Source of the DNA: JABDQA01 sp963824415
GTDB taxonomy: Bacteria; Desulfobacterota; Desulfobulbia; Desulfobulbales; Desulfocapsaceae
Direction: 5' to 3'
Assembly: GCA_963824415.1 (NCBI GenBank)
Contig: CAWGPM010000002.1
Location: 186,001 to 250,000 of the forward strand
Length of the DNA stretch: 64,000 nucleotides
Shown here: in pieces, positions 27,371-36,217 of the stretch
Layout of the letters: each line of letters starts with the position of its first letter
Position numbering within the stretch: the stretch's first letter is position 1
Notes under the pieces: model-generated
What the model was told of the DNA's origin: nothing
What the model saw: the letters and a program-made list of their open reading frames with translations, nothing else
Databases searched by the model: none
Made by a program: the position numbers and the translations under genes

Positions 27371-28576
27371 TCAGGGGCGGGGCGTGCCGCGGGGTTCTTG
27401 CTCTTCTCCCTCGTAGGAGACCCGCACACCATCACTGAGCAGATGATGGCCGAGCGTGACGACCTGCTGGCCTTCCTGCAGGCCCGAGACCTGCGTCCAG
27501 CCGCCATCTTCGATGCCGGTGGTGACTTCGACAAATCGTGCACTACCGTCTTCGACAATGAATACCCCGGAGTTTCCGAGCCGCTGGATAACCGCTGATG
27601 ACGGCACGGCGATTGTCTGTTCGGCCCGGCCGAGCTCGATATGAACCCGGGCAAACATGCCGCTTTTGAGGGTGGTTTCCGGGTTGGCAACGCTAATCTC
27701 CACCCGCGCCTGCCGGCTGGTCTCGTTGAACACCGGTGCCAGGCGCACCACCGTTCCGGGAAAGGTCCTGCCGGGGACGATATCGACACTGATATCAGCT
27801 GGTTGCCCTATTTCTAAAAAACCATAATCCCGTTCAGCCACGTTGATGACCGCCTTGAGCACAGACAGATCGACCAGGGTTACCAGCGGTGCGTTTGCGG
27901 AGATGGTGTCACCTGCATCAACATATAATTGGGCCACATAGCGGCAACCATCCGGATCGCTCCCCTGCCAGTCCGCTCTCAAGGTCGTATAGGACAGCCG
28001 TACCTGGGCGGCACGCAGCACAGCTTCACGCTGTTTTATCTGGGCAAGGGCCAGATTGACCCCGGCCTGCTTGGTCAGTTTTTCTGTTTCGGCTTCCTCC
28101 AGCTCGGCTTCCGCGGATACTTTCTGTTCCCTGAGTTTGATTGCCCGTTGATAATTTCGTTCGGCGGCGATCAGGTTGGTGCGAGCCTGGGTCAGCGAGG
28201 CCCGGGCAACCTCGAGTTCCGCCTGGGCCTGGGCAAGCTGCTGCTCGAATTCCTCGCTGTCCAGTTTGGCGATCAAATCTCCCCGGTTCACGCATTGACC
28301 AAGGCTGACGCCGATTTCCTGGATGTGGCCGCCGACCTTGGCCGCTGCGTCGTATTGTTTTTCCGCCTCCAGGGTACCGCTGAAAACGCGTTGTTCAACA
28401 AGTTCACGGCGCTCAACCGGGGCAACATTAACCGCGACAATCGACTCCCTGCGGCCCGATTTTCTGCTGTCGCTGTCGTTGCGGCTTGTCATCTGGAAGA
28501 TCACGGTCAGTGCCGCTGCAGTGACTCCCAGAATCAGCGCAATTTTCAGCCCTGAAAAAAACAGCGATTTACTCAT
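27371..28576 (-). CDS. Membrane fusion protein of RND efflux pump
   Basis: A 401-residue periplasmic adaptor linking the RND pump to the outer membrane channel. A membrane anchor or signal (SGLKIALILGVTAAALTVIF) is followed by the half-lipoyl motif VGGHIQEIGVSLGQCVNRGD, a coiled-coil hairpin of about 80 residues (AQAELEVARASLTQARTNL), the second lipoyl half, a beta-barrel and the membrane-proximal domain (PSSAVIQRLGNSGVFIVEDG). ATG 28576 is preferred to the preceding GTG at 28579. First gene of the efflux operon; its upstream region contains a dispersed repeat rather than an obvious regulator gene, so control is unclear. Confidence 0.92.
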   Translation of the reverse strand: MSKSLFFSGLKIALILGVTAAALTVIFQMTSRNDSDSRKSGRRESIVAVNVAPVERRELVEQRVFSGTLEAEKQYDAAAKVGGHIQEIGVSLGQCVNRGDLIAKLDSEEFEQQLAQAQAELEVARASLTQARTNLIAAERNYQRAIKLREQKVSAEAELEEAETEKLTKQAGVNLALAQIKQREAVLRAAQVRLSYTTLRADWQGSDPDGCRYVAQLYVDAGDTISANAPLVTLVDLSVLKAVINVAERDYGFLEIGQPADISVDIVPGRTFPGTVVRLAPVFNETSRQARVEISVANPETTLKSGMFARVHIELGRAEQTIAVPSSAVIQRLGNSGVFIVEDGSARFVEVTTGIEDGGWTQVSGLQEGQQVVTLGHHLLSDGVRVSYEGEEQEPRGTPRP

Positions 28577-29080
28577 CACGATTCCATAGTTTCAGGCTAC
28601 CTTGAAAAATTGTCTTTTCGTCCTAACTTTGCGTTGCGCGCAAAAATTTTATCCTCGGAATATCAATTATATGCCTGCGGTGAAATTTTCACTCGCGCCT
28701 TGATTTTGAACGAAAACCCTAATTTTGCTAGGTACCCTTTACCGTTATTTGAAAATGCCCGGACGCAGAACATATTTTCCCAGGTGATGATGCATCGGCT
28801 TCCTGGCTGCCCAGTCTCCTGCAGGCTGAAACGATATAAAGATTTTGTCAGTCCATTTGTCTGTGCTCAATAGTGCTGAAGCCGTTTCCGAATATACCTG
28901 AATCCTGATTACCTATCTCTAAGAATTTGATGAGTCAGGTAAATCCGCCTCAATTATCTTCGGCCGGCCAGCAATCAATGATGCGGCAACTTGATGCCTG
29001 CATTGCCGGTAATTCCGTATCAGCAGATTAAAGGAACCCTTCAGGGTAAGAAGGCCTGGTGGTTTGCAGGGCACGTAGGG
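28577..29080. other. Non-coding gap containing dispersed repeat copy A
   Basis: A 504-bp gap between the efflux operon and a small membrane protein gene. Its left part is repeat copy A (28598-28734). An open frame across it (28610-28873) is only a translation of the repeat. Nothing recognisable lies in 28735-29080. Confidence 0.6.
28598..28734. repeat. Dispersed palindromic repeat, copy A
   Basis: A 137-bp element sharing long blocks with copy B at 54852-54992, notably AAAATTTTATCCTCGGAATAT, TATATGCCTGCG and GCCTTGATTTTG. The ends are inverted (TACCTTG...AAATT and AATTTTGCTAGGTA), with inner TTTTCG/CGAAAA arms, so the whole can fold back. Such MITE- or REP-like non-coding repeats are often mis-annotated as small proteins. 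Confidence 0.8.
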
Positions 29081-29410
29081 CTATTTCGAATTCGCCTCGG
29101 GGTCGAGGGCCTCGTCGATATAGCGTTTTATATAGCGCCGGCCGTTTATCACCCAGGTGGTGATCCAGACCAGTATCAGAAAGGCGATGCCCAGGGCGGC
29201 GGGCAGCAGTTTCGGCAGCAGCATGGCGATCAGAAGCAGGGCCAGCAGGCAGAAACCGACGATTTTTGCCGATCGGATATTGGTTCTGCGTATTATTTCG
29301 CGCGCCGCCTGCGGGGTATCGATGCCGGCCTGCTGCAGGGTGGCCCGCACCGACTCGTAGCCGGTCTGATGTCGCTTTGCCATGCGCCCGAACGGGTCAT
29401 TGATATTCAT
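29081..29410 (-). CDS. Small two-span membrane protein, unknown function
   Basis: A 109-residue protein I do not recognise. The N-terminal half is charged and helical (MAKRHQTGYESVRATLQQAG, then TPQAAREIIRRTN). Two adjacent hydrophobic segments follow, at about residues 47-67 (AKIVGFCLLALLLIAMLLP) and 70-90 (LPAALGIAFLILVWITTWVI), with a basic C-terminal tail. That predicts an inner membrane hairpin with both ends cytoplasmic. It follows yaaA after 79 bp on the same strand and may share its transcript. Coding looks real from its composition and membrane pattern, but no function is assigned. Confidence 0.6.
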   Translation of the reverse strand: MNINDPFGRMAKRHQTGYESVRATLQQAGIDTPQAAREIIRRTNIRSAKIVGFCLLALLLIAMLLPKLLPAALGIAFLILVWITTWVINGRRYIKRYIDEALDPEANSK

Positions 29411-29489
29411 AGGTACCTGGTGCAGTTATAACCGCCGGGCTGCTCGTTATTGGCAGATTTTTGGCGAGTATTTTGTCAGAACTTGAAAC

Positions 29490-30260
29490 CTATACTGAAT
29501 CGGCGATAAAGACAAACTCCTGGGCGCTCGAGATATCGGGTGCAAATCGGTACCCGCCTCGATCAAAGCCCGTAAGCTGTTTTTTTTGCGTTATCCGGTT
29601 GGTGATAAACCAGTTGACGAACATCCCCCGGGCCCGTTTGGCATGGATGGCGACGGTTCTTACGGTCGCGTCTTTACGCTGCTTGAAGACCATATCCAGG
29701 ATGGTGCCGTCGAGCTTTTTCGGCAACACGGCTCGGCTATATTCTTTCGAAGCGCAGTTGATCAGGGTGCTGCTGCCGCTTTGTTTTAAAGCCGCATTGA
29801 TCTGCGCGGTAACCGGTTCGCTCCAGAACTCATAGAGGTTTGCATAGCCATCGAGGGTGAGTTTCATGCCCATTTCCAGACGGTAGGGCTGCATCAGGTC
29901 AAGCGGCCCCAAAATGCCGTAGAGTCCGGAGAGGATGCGCAGGTGCTTCTGGGCAAAGATAAAATCATCTTTTTGGTAGCCGGTGGATTTTATCTGGGCG
30001 AAGACGTCTCCTTGGAAGGTGGTCAAGGCCGGCCCTGCATGTCCTGGTTCATGGGGGATGGCGAAGTCCCTGAAGCGCTGGCAGGTAGTGTCTGCAAGCG
30101 GGTCGCTGAGCTTCATCAGCGCGATGATTTCCTCCCTGCTCATATTCAGGCATCGATCAACCAGCATCTTTGCCTGGTCAAGCAATGGCGGCTGCCGGGT
30201 CGGCAGCCGGGTGCAATCAGTTACAGCCTGGGTCTTGGCGGAAGATACAATGATCAGCAT
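29490..30260 (-). CDS. yaaA: Peroxide stress protein YaaA (UPF0246)
   Basis: A 256-residue YaaA/UPF0246 protein; in E. coli this family lowers intracellular iron and limits oxidative damage during peroxide stress, and it has a DNA-binding fold. Signatures seen: MLIIVSSAKTQ at the N terminus, LSGLYGILGPLDLMQPYRLEMG (split here as LSGLYGILGPLD and PYRLEMG), LINCASKEYSRAV, and the C-terminal FVNWFITNRI. A longer open frame extends to 30404, but the ATG at 30260 matches the family start. The divergent neighbour is a cNMP-fold/PilZ gene. Protection of iron-sulfur enzymes would suit an anaerobe meeting oxygen. Confidence 0.92.
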   Translation of the reverse strand: MLIIVSSAKTQAVTDCTRLPTRQPPLLDQAKMLVDRCLNMSREEIIALMKLSDPLADTTCQRFRDFAIPHEPGHAGPALTTFQGDVFAQIKSTGYQKDDFIFAQKHLRILSGLYGILGPLDLMQPYRLEMGMKLTLDGYANLYEFWSEPVTAQINAALKQSGSSTLINCASKEYSRAVLPKKLDGTILDMVFKQRKDATVRTVAIHAKRARGMFVNWFITNRITQKKQLTGFDRGGYRFAPDISSAQEFVFIADSV

Positions 30261-30294
30261 AATGCGTACACCCCGGTGACTTGGATTTCGATTT

Positions 30295-30323
30295 TTGACA
30301 AGGTTCGAGTTTTTGTGCAATAA
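30295..30323 (+). promoter_or_regulatory. Promoter of the cNMP-fold/PilZ gene
   Basis: TTGACA (30295-30300), 17 bp and CAATAA (30318-30323), or AATAAT at 18-bp spacing, lie about 70 bp before the ATG at 30391. It overlaps the start region of divergent yaaA. Confidence 0.45.
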
Positions 30324-30390
30324 TACCAGGGAACTGAGAAGAAGTATCGGGAAATCGACAGCATCGTCGGCAAAGTAAGGAGTAGCAGAG

Positions 30391-31434
30391 ATGGCACAGG
30401 ACAACCGGATACCGGCCCAGGAGCCGGTTGGTCAGGATGAACGGGGCGAAATGGACAGTATCGCCCTGGGACGGCACATCAAGGAAGCAGCCCTGGGCGG
30501 CGATTTTGATCGGGCGGAAAGGCTTCGAGAACAGCTCATTGAGCAGGACTCGATGAACCTGACGCTGATTCTCTCCACAGGTGAATTTATCGAGCAGCAG
30601 AAAACCAAGCGACTCGATCAGGATCACCTGGCCGTTTGGTCCCACCTCTACGAGAACTTTTCCGAGGAAGAAACCAATCGCCTTTTTTACAGCCTGGAGC
30701 CTGCCGTTATCGAGCCCAACAAGCTGCTGCTGGCCCAGGGCAAGGTCAATCACCGGCTGATCTTTATCGACAGCGGCAAGGTCGCTCTGTTTTATAGAAA
30801 AGAAGGAAAAAACAAGGTGGTATTGCAGTTGAGCAGGGGCGAGGTGATTGGTGAGGACAGTTTTTTCGAGATCTCGCTCTGTCCACTTTCCGCGGCTACG
30901 CAGACCGAAGTTAAGCTCTTCAGTCTGAGAAGGGCTGAGGCGGAGAAATGGCATGATGTGCTGCCCGGCCTTTATGAAAAACTCGGCGATTTCTGCCGCA
31001 AACACGGCAAGGGCAGCCATGGGGTGAATCAGAAGCTACAGAATAGGCGTTCTTCGCCAAGATATTCAGCCTCGGGCGTGGTTACCGCCACTCTGCTCGA
31101 CCAGCAGGGGAGCCTGAGTTCCGATTATTTCAAGGGCGGTCTCAGTGAGATTTCCCGATCCGGGCTCTCTTTTGAAATCAAATGTTCCAGCTATGAAACG
31201 GCCCGGGCGCTGCTGGCCAGGCAGGTGGAGATTTCGATCATGTTTGCGGGATCGGATAAGGCGGCGTGGGTGGGACGGGCAACGATCGCCAGCGTTGGTT
31301 ACCATCTCCACAATGACTACAGTGTTCACCTCAAGCTCGATGAGAAAATCGATAAGGAACTGTTTCAGACATTTCCCTGCGATTTTGAAGCCGTAGACGA
31401 TACGGCGCAGGATAGTCAAGAGCAGCAGGGTTGA
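30391..31434 (+). CDS. Cyclic-nucleotide-fold plus PilZ domain signalling protein
   Basis: A 347-residue cytoplasmic protein. Residues about 25-60 form a helical lead; 95-195 is a CRP-type nucleotide-binding fold (VNHRLIFIDSGKVALFYRKE and VIGEDSFFEISLCPLSAAT); 219-325 is a PilZ domain with the c-di-GMP motif R220-SSP-R224 and EISRSG in place of D/NxSxxG. In the phosphate-binding cassette the usual Arg-Ser pair is Leu-Ser, so cAMP binding is doubtful, while c-di-GMP binding through PilZ is plausible though one position is changed. No DNA-binding or enzymatic domain is present, so it would act by protein contact. A good ribosome site (AAGGAG) precedes the ATG. Partner unknown. Confidence 0.85.
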   Translation: MAQDNRIPAQEPVGQDERGEMDSIALGRHIKEAALGGDFDRAERLREQLIEQDSMNLTLILSTGEFIEQQKTKRLDQDHLAVWSHLYENFSEEETNRLFYSLEPAVIEPNKLLLAQGKVNHRLIFIDSGKVALFYRKEGKNKVVLQLSRGEVIGEDSFFEISLCPLSAATQTEVKLFSLRRAEAEKWHDVLPGLYEKLGDFCRKHGKGSHGVNQKLQNRRSSPRYSASGVVTATLLDQQGSLSSDYFKGGLSEISRSGLSFEIKCSSYETARALLARQVEISIMFAGSDKAAWVGRATIASVGYHLHNDYSVHLKLDEKIDKELFQTFPCDFEAVDDTAQDSQEQQG

Positions 31435-31457
31435 AAACAACATCTCACCCGCTTACC

Positions 31458-34457
31458 TCAATCAAGCCAGTCATCATCGTCTTTGATCGGCGCGAATCCG
31501 CGGCGCATCGTGTTTTCACAAATCAGGCGCGGATCCAGAAACTGCAGCAGATAGTCCGGCCCCCCGGCCTTGGAGCCGATGCCCGACATTTTGAATCCGC
31601 CGAACGGCTGGCGTTCGACCAGGGCGCCGGTGCAGCCGCGGTTCAGGTAGAGGTTGCCGACATTGAACCGTGCCCGTGCCTGCTTGAGATGTTCGGGGCT
31701 GCGTGAGAAAACCCCCCCGGTCAGCGCGAAGCGGGTCGCGTTGGCCCAGTCGATGGCCTGAACAAAATCGGCCGCCTTCATGATCGCCAGAACTGGTCCG
31801 AATACTTCCTCCTGGGCAATGCGATGTTCGGGCGTGATCTGGTCCACCATGGTGAGCGGGGCATAATAACCGGTATCCGGTACCTCGCGGCTGAGCAGCA
31901 GATGGCCTTCCTGCTTGGCGATTTCGATATGGCGCAGCACATTTTTATAGGCCTGAGCATCGACGACCGGTCCCATATAAAAGGCCGGATTCTCAGCCGG
32001 GCCGATCGCGATTGAGCGGGCCGCTTCGACCAAGCGCTCGACAAAGCGCTGATAGATAGGCTCAACCACGATGACCCGCGAACAGGCCGAACATTTCTGG
32101 CCCTGGAAGCCGAAGGCCGAGTAAATTACCTGGCCCACCGCCTCGTCCAGGTCGGCATCATCGTCGATGATGATCGCATTTTTTCCGCCGAGCTCGGCAA
32201 TGACCCGCTTAATCTGGGTCTGGCCGGGTTGCACCACCGAGGCCTTGTTGATGATCCGCTGGCCCACCTCCATCGATCCGGTGAAGGCGATTAGGGAAAT
32301 ATCGGGGTGCTCAACCAGGTAGTCGCCGATAACCGAGCCGCGGCCGGGCAGATAGTTGAATACGCCATCGGGCAGCCCAGCCTCGGCGAAGATTTCTCTT
32401 AACGTGTTGCCGACCACCGAAGAAGGACCGGCCGGTTTGTACAAGACCGGGTTGCCGGCCACTATGGCGGCGGCCGACATACCGCAGCTTATCGCCAGCG
32501 GGAAGTTCCAGGGGGCAATGACCGCAGCGATGCCCCGGGGCTGATAACCGAGCCGGTTGTCCTCGCCGGGGGCCCGTCCCATCCGGCGCGGTGCCTCCAG
32601 CCGGATCATTTCCCGCCCGTAATATTCGAGAAAATCAATAGCTTCAGCAACGTCGCCGTAGGCCTGATCCCATTGTTTGCCAACTTCGATGATCTGCCAA
32701 CCACACAGCTCATAGATGCGCTTTCGGGCGATATCCGCCGCTCTGAAGAGATAACCGGCCCGCTCTTCGGCAGGTGTCATTTTCCATGACTCGGCCACAT
32801 CTCTGGCTGCGGCGATGGCCTGGTCTACCTCGGCCGTGGAGGCCTGGCAGATGGTGCCGACCACTTCCGTTGCCATCGCCGGGTTCAGTGAATCAAGCCG
32901 GTCCTCGGTGGTGATCTCGCGGCCGCCGATATAAAGCGGATACAATTTGCCAAGATTGTTTCGTACCTGTTCGATGGCCGCTGTAAACCGGTCTCTGACA
33001 TCGGCCCGGGTAAAGTCGGCCAGCGCTTCGTTGATAAAGGGGGAAACCTTTTCTGCGGTCTGCACCCTGGGCACGGTCTTGGGCTCCCGGGCCAAAGTTT
33101 CCAATGGGTTTTCCACCAGCGCCTCGATGTCTGCGTCCTCGACGAAGGTCTGACGCAGAAAGGATTCATTGGCGGTATTTTCCAGCAACCGTCTGACCAG
33201 ATAGGCCATGCCTGGCAGCAGGTCGCCATAGGGCGCGTACAGCCTGACCCTGCCGGCCACCTGCAGCAAGCCCTTGCGCACCGGCTCGGCCATGCCGAAA
33301 AGCACCTGGAACTCATAGCGGTCTTTGGGCACACCGATTTCTTCGGCTATTTCCAGCGCAGCCCCAATCGACCTGATATTGTGGGAACCGCAGGCATACG
33401 AGCATATATCGTGATTCTCCAGGATGGCTCTGGTGTGCCGCTCAAAGGCCGCGTCGGTCTCGGCCTTGAGCGTGTAAACCGGTATCGGCCAGTCGTTCTG
33501 GCGGGCAATCACCGTTTCGTAGTCCCAGTAGGCGCCTTTGACCAGCCGGATCGAGATCGGCAGGTCGTTGGTCCGCGCCCAGTCCAGCAATTCGTTCAGG
33601 TCCTGATCGGTGTCTCTGAGGTAGGACTGCAGGGCCAGCCGCAGGCCCGGATAGTCACGGAACTCGGGATCGGACCTGAGTCGCCGGTAGAGTTCGAGGG
33701 TAATGTTTTTGTAGCGATACGATTCCATATCGATACACATGTACCCCCCGAGCTGGCGAACCCTGCGATAAATCGGCACCAGTCTTGCCAGAATACCGCA
33801 GATCGAACCCTCGAAATCTTTCGGGGCGGCCTGGGAAAAGAGCGCCGAGGGTTTGACCGAGACATTGATCAGCGGGGCAAAGCCCCAATCCAGTGACGTA
33901 TTGGGGGCGGCCGGTGCCAGGGGGTGCCAGGATGATTGTGCCTCCTGAAGCGCGTCAAGCAGCCCCAGGTACTGCTGCATATAAGCTTCAGCCTCGACTT
34001 CGTTGACGGTCGCTTCGCCGAGAATATCCACGGTGAAGGCAAAGCCGTCCTGGCGCAGCTTGTGGATCGATTTAAGCGCCTGTCTGGTGTTCTCGCCGAT
34101 GATGAATGAACGGGCCATTTTTTCGATGTTTGCCCGGATGGTGCGGCCCAGGATTGCACCGGTCAGCGCGCCGCCGATTCCCGCCCCTTTGGCGCCCCAT
34201 TTCAAAATCGACGGGATTTCCTCCGAGCCGGTGGCGAAATACTCTTTGATATGCCGGGTCAGCGAGCTCGTGGTGTTCAGATACGGCAGTACATCGACGA
34301 AGCGAAACATCTGGATCTTGAACTGTTCATTTTTCATGCACCAGTCCATGACCTTGCCGGTCCAATAGTTCTTGTTGAAAACCGACGGCGCTTCACCCCT
34401 GATGCTGGTCAAGAATTCTTTGCTGCGCCGGGTAATTTTCTGGTCGAGTGTATCCAT
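31458..34457 (-). CDS. putA: Bifunctional proline dehydrogenase / 1-pyrroline-5-carboxylate dehydrogenase
   Basis: A 999-residue PutA that oxidises proline to glutamate in two steps. An N-terminal helical arm (about 1-160) precedes the FAD proline dehydrogenase barrel (about 160-470, with SIRLVKGAYWDYE and the substrate region AYLVRRLLENTANESF). An aldehyde dehydrogenase domain (about 500-970) follows, with the NAD region IAPWNFPLAISCGM, catalytic Glu in ELGGKNAIIIDDDADLDEA and the catalytic cysteine in FQGQKCSACSRV (about residue 788). There is no C-terminal ALDH-like tail or DNA-binding domain. GAGGATG just before the ATG is the ribosome site. It lies 7 bp after the ArnT-like gene in a GT2-ArnT-putA run. 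Confidence 0.96.
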   Translation of the reverse strand: MDTLDQKITRRSKEFLTSIRGEAPSVFNKNYWTGKVMDWCMKNEQFKIQMFRFVDVLPYLNTTSSLTRHIKEYFATGSEEIPSILKWGAKGAGIGGALTGAILGRTIRANIEKMARSFIIGENTRQALKSIHKLRQDGFAFTVDILGEATVNEVEAEAYMQQYLGLLDALQEAQSSWHPLAPAAPNTSLDWGFAPLINVSVKPSALFSQAAPKDFEGSICGILARLVPIYRRVRQLGGYMCIDMESYRYKNITLELYRRLRSDPEFRDYPGLRLALQSYLRDTDQDLNELLDWARTNDLPISIRLVKGAYWDYETVIARQNDWPIPVYTLKAETDAAFERHTRAILENHDICSYACGSHNIRSIGAALEIAEEIGVPKDRYEFQVLFGMAEPVRKGLLQVAGRVRLYAPYGDLLPGMAYLVRRLLENTANESFLRQTFVEDADIEALVENPLETLAREPKTVPRVQTAEKVSPFINEALADFTRADVRDRFTAAIEQVRNNLGKLYPLYIGGREITTEDRLDSLNPAMATEVVGTICQASTAEVDQAIAAARDVAESWKMTPAEERAGYLFRAADIARKRIYELCGWQIIEVGKQWDQAYGDVAEAIDFLEYYGREMIRLEAPRRMGRAPGEDNRLGYQPRGIAAVIAPWNFPLAISCGMSAAAIVAGNPVLYKPAGPSSVVGNTLREIFAEAGLPDGVFNYLPGRGSVIGDYLVEHPDISLIAFTGSMEVGQRIINKASVVQPGQTQIKRVIAELGGKNAIIIDDDADLDEAVGQVIYSAFGFQGQKCSACSRVIVVEPIYQRFVERLVEAARSIAIGPAENPAFYMGPVVDAQAYKNVLRHIEIAKQEGHLLLSREVPDTGYYAPLTMVDQITPEHRIAQEEVFGPVLAIMKAADFVQAIDWANATRFALTGGVFSRSPEHLKQARARFNVGNLYLNRGCTGALVERQPFGGFKMSGIGSKAGGPDYLLQFLDPRLICENTMRRGFAPIKDDDDWLD

Positions 34458-34464
34458 GGCATCC

Positions 34465-36210
34465 TCAAAAAGAAAGTTTTTCGCTGGTGTCTTCCTGCAT
34501 AGTGGCCTGGCCGTTCAGGTGGCGGTCGAGTTGGCCGTCAGGCGGGCGGAACAGAACGAAGCCGGTGTCCCGGGCCAGTTCGATGAGGGGGATCGATTGT
34601 TCCTGGAGCCGTTCAAAATAGAATACGCTGGTCAGGCCGACGCTGACGCCCGGGTCGGCGAAGCGTTGCGGCAGTTGGCGAAAGTCGCGTTGATCATGCT
34701 CGATGGCGGCCAGGCCCGAGACGAAACTGATGCTGGGCCGGTCGTCAATCTCAAATACTACGATTTTACCTCCCGCCGGGGTGTGCTCGGCAGCCCGTTC
34801 GGCGAGCCGGGCCAGCGGCGCGTCGAACAGGGAGTCATAGAGCGGGATCACCAGGAAGAAAATGGTGCAGACGTTGATAAAAGAGCTCAGCACGAGCGTT
34901 TCGAACAATCTGGCCGGCTGGTTTTTTCCGACTGCACGAACAATCAGAAAAGCGGAGACCAGGAACAGCGCCGCGGCCAGGTACGGAGTCAAACCCAGAT
35001 CCACCGCTTCGGACAGGGCCGGCGCCCTGAGTGCATCCTCGCCGAGCAACTCGGCAAGGTACGGATAGATGAGCGGTGCAGCCGCCAGGACGAGGCCCAG
35101 CAGCACCACCGGAAGCACCGATACCCAGCCGGCAATACGCCAGATAAGAGGACGGGCGCTCTGTTCTCGATCAAAAAGCCAGGCGATAAGCAGCGCAAAG
35201 CCAGGTAGTGCCGGCAGGATATAATTGGGCAATTTGGTCGCGGCAATCGAGAAAAAGACGAAGACGACCAGCGAAAATAGTATATGGAGCCTCAGGTAAC
35301 GTTGACGCCCATCCGTTTTCAGGCTCAAGCCTTTTACGGCGAATAATACAAGAGCGAGCAGTAGATAGCCGAACCAGGGCATAAAGCCTACCAGCAGTAC
35401 GAGCAGGTAATAAAAAATAGATCCGGAATGGCCTTCCATCGGCTGCGAGAATCTGCCCATGTGGTGTTTTATGAAAAGCTCTTTCATAAAGGCAAAGCCG
35501 TCCGGATGCGTAAAACCCAGGAGCAGATACCAGGAAAAACCAACCAGGGTCAGAATAGCCGCACCGGGCAGAAACCAGGTTTTCCTGAAGATAATGGCCG
35601 GTCTGCCGATGGAGACCAGATAGATTAACGCGGTGAGTACCGGAAACAATGCCCCGATGGCCCCTTTACTCAGCATTGCCAGGGCCCCGAACAGGCAGCC
35701 CAGCAGGAACAGCACGGTACCGCCCTTGTTCTGCATGGCCCGCTCGACCCCATACCAGGAACAGATCAGGCACAGGCTTAAAAACAGGGTCAGAAACATG
35801 TCGGTCATTGCCACCCGGGCCAGGTAGGTGAAGATAATAGAGCTGCCCAGAACCAGGGTGGCATTGAAGGCCATGCGCCTGCCCAGCGGCCGGGCGGCCC
35901 CCAAATAAAAGACCAGCAGGGTTGCAAGGCCTGCGGTTGCATTGAAAAAACGGGCACCCAGAGAATTGACGCCGAAGAGTTTGTAGCCCAGCATCTGGGC
36001 CCAGTAGAGCATGGGCGGCTTTTCAAAAAAGCCTTCGCCGTTGAGCTCCGGGATCACCGGCTGTCCATTTTGATACATCATCCGGGAGACTTCGGCATAG
36101 ACGCCTTCGTCGTAATCTATGACCACCGTGCTGGGCAGCGCGCTGAAAAAGAGTACGCCAAAAACAAGCAGTAACAGGATTGGATAGAGAATTTCTGCGC
36201 TTTTATTCAT
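34465..36210 (-). CDS. ArnT-like lipid-linked glycosyltransferase (GT83/PMT family)
   Basis: A 581-residue multi-span inner membrane protein of the PMT/ArnT superfamily, which moves a sugar from a polyprenyl-phosphate donor to an acceptor on the periplasmic face. The first span (ILYPILLLLVFGVLFFSAL) leads into the catalytic loop VVIDYDEGVYAEVSR with the family's Asp-Glu pair, then GEGFFEKPPMLYWAQML. About a dozen hydrophobic segments follow, then a soluble periplasmic tail (ERAAEHTPAGGKIVVFEIDD). ATG 36210 is chosen; a longer frame would run into the preceding GT2 gene. The GT2 enzyme 7 bp upstream would make the donor. Acceptor, for example lipid A, cannot be told. Confidence 0.88.
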   Translation of the reverse strand: MNKSAEILYPILLLLVFGVLFFSALPSTVVIDYDEGVYAEVSRMMYQNGQPVIPELNGEGFFEKPPMLYWAQMLGYKLFGVNSLGARFFNATAGLATLLVFYLGAARPLGRRMAFNATLVLGSSIIFTYLARVAMTDMFLTLFLSLCLICSWYGVERAMQNKGGTVLFLLGCLFGALAMLSKGAIGALFPVLTALIYLVSIGRPAIIFRKTWFLPGAAILTLVGFSWYLLLGFTHPDGFAFMKELFIKHHMGRFSQPMEGHSGSIFYYLLVLLVGFMPWFGYLLLALVLFAVKGLSLKTDGRQRYLRLHILFSLVVFVFFSIAATKLPNYILPALPGFALLIAWLFDREQSARPLIWRIAGWVSVLPVVLLGLVLAAAPLIYPYLAELLGEDALRAPALSEAVDLGLTPYLAAALFLVSAFLIVRAVGKNQPARLFETLVLSSFINVCTIFFLVIPLYDSLFDAPLARLAERAAEHTPAGGKIVVFEIDDRPSISFVSGLAAIEHDQRDFRQLPQRFADPGVSVGLTSVFYFERLQEQSIPLIELARDTGFVLFRPPDGQLDRHLNGQATMQEDTSEKLSF

Positions 36211-36217
36211 CGCTGGT

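Noticed and set aside
28610..28873. Open frame of 87 codons upstream of the efflux operon
   Set aside because: Its first half is simply a translation of the dispersed repeat, which also occurs at 54.9 kb; no ribosome site or protein-like pattern.
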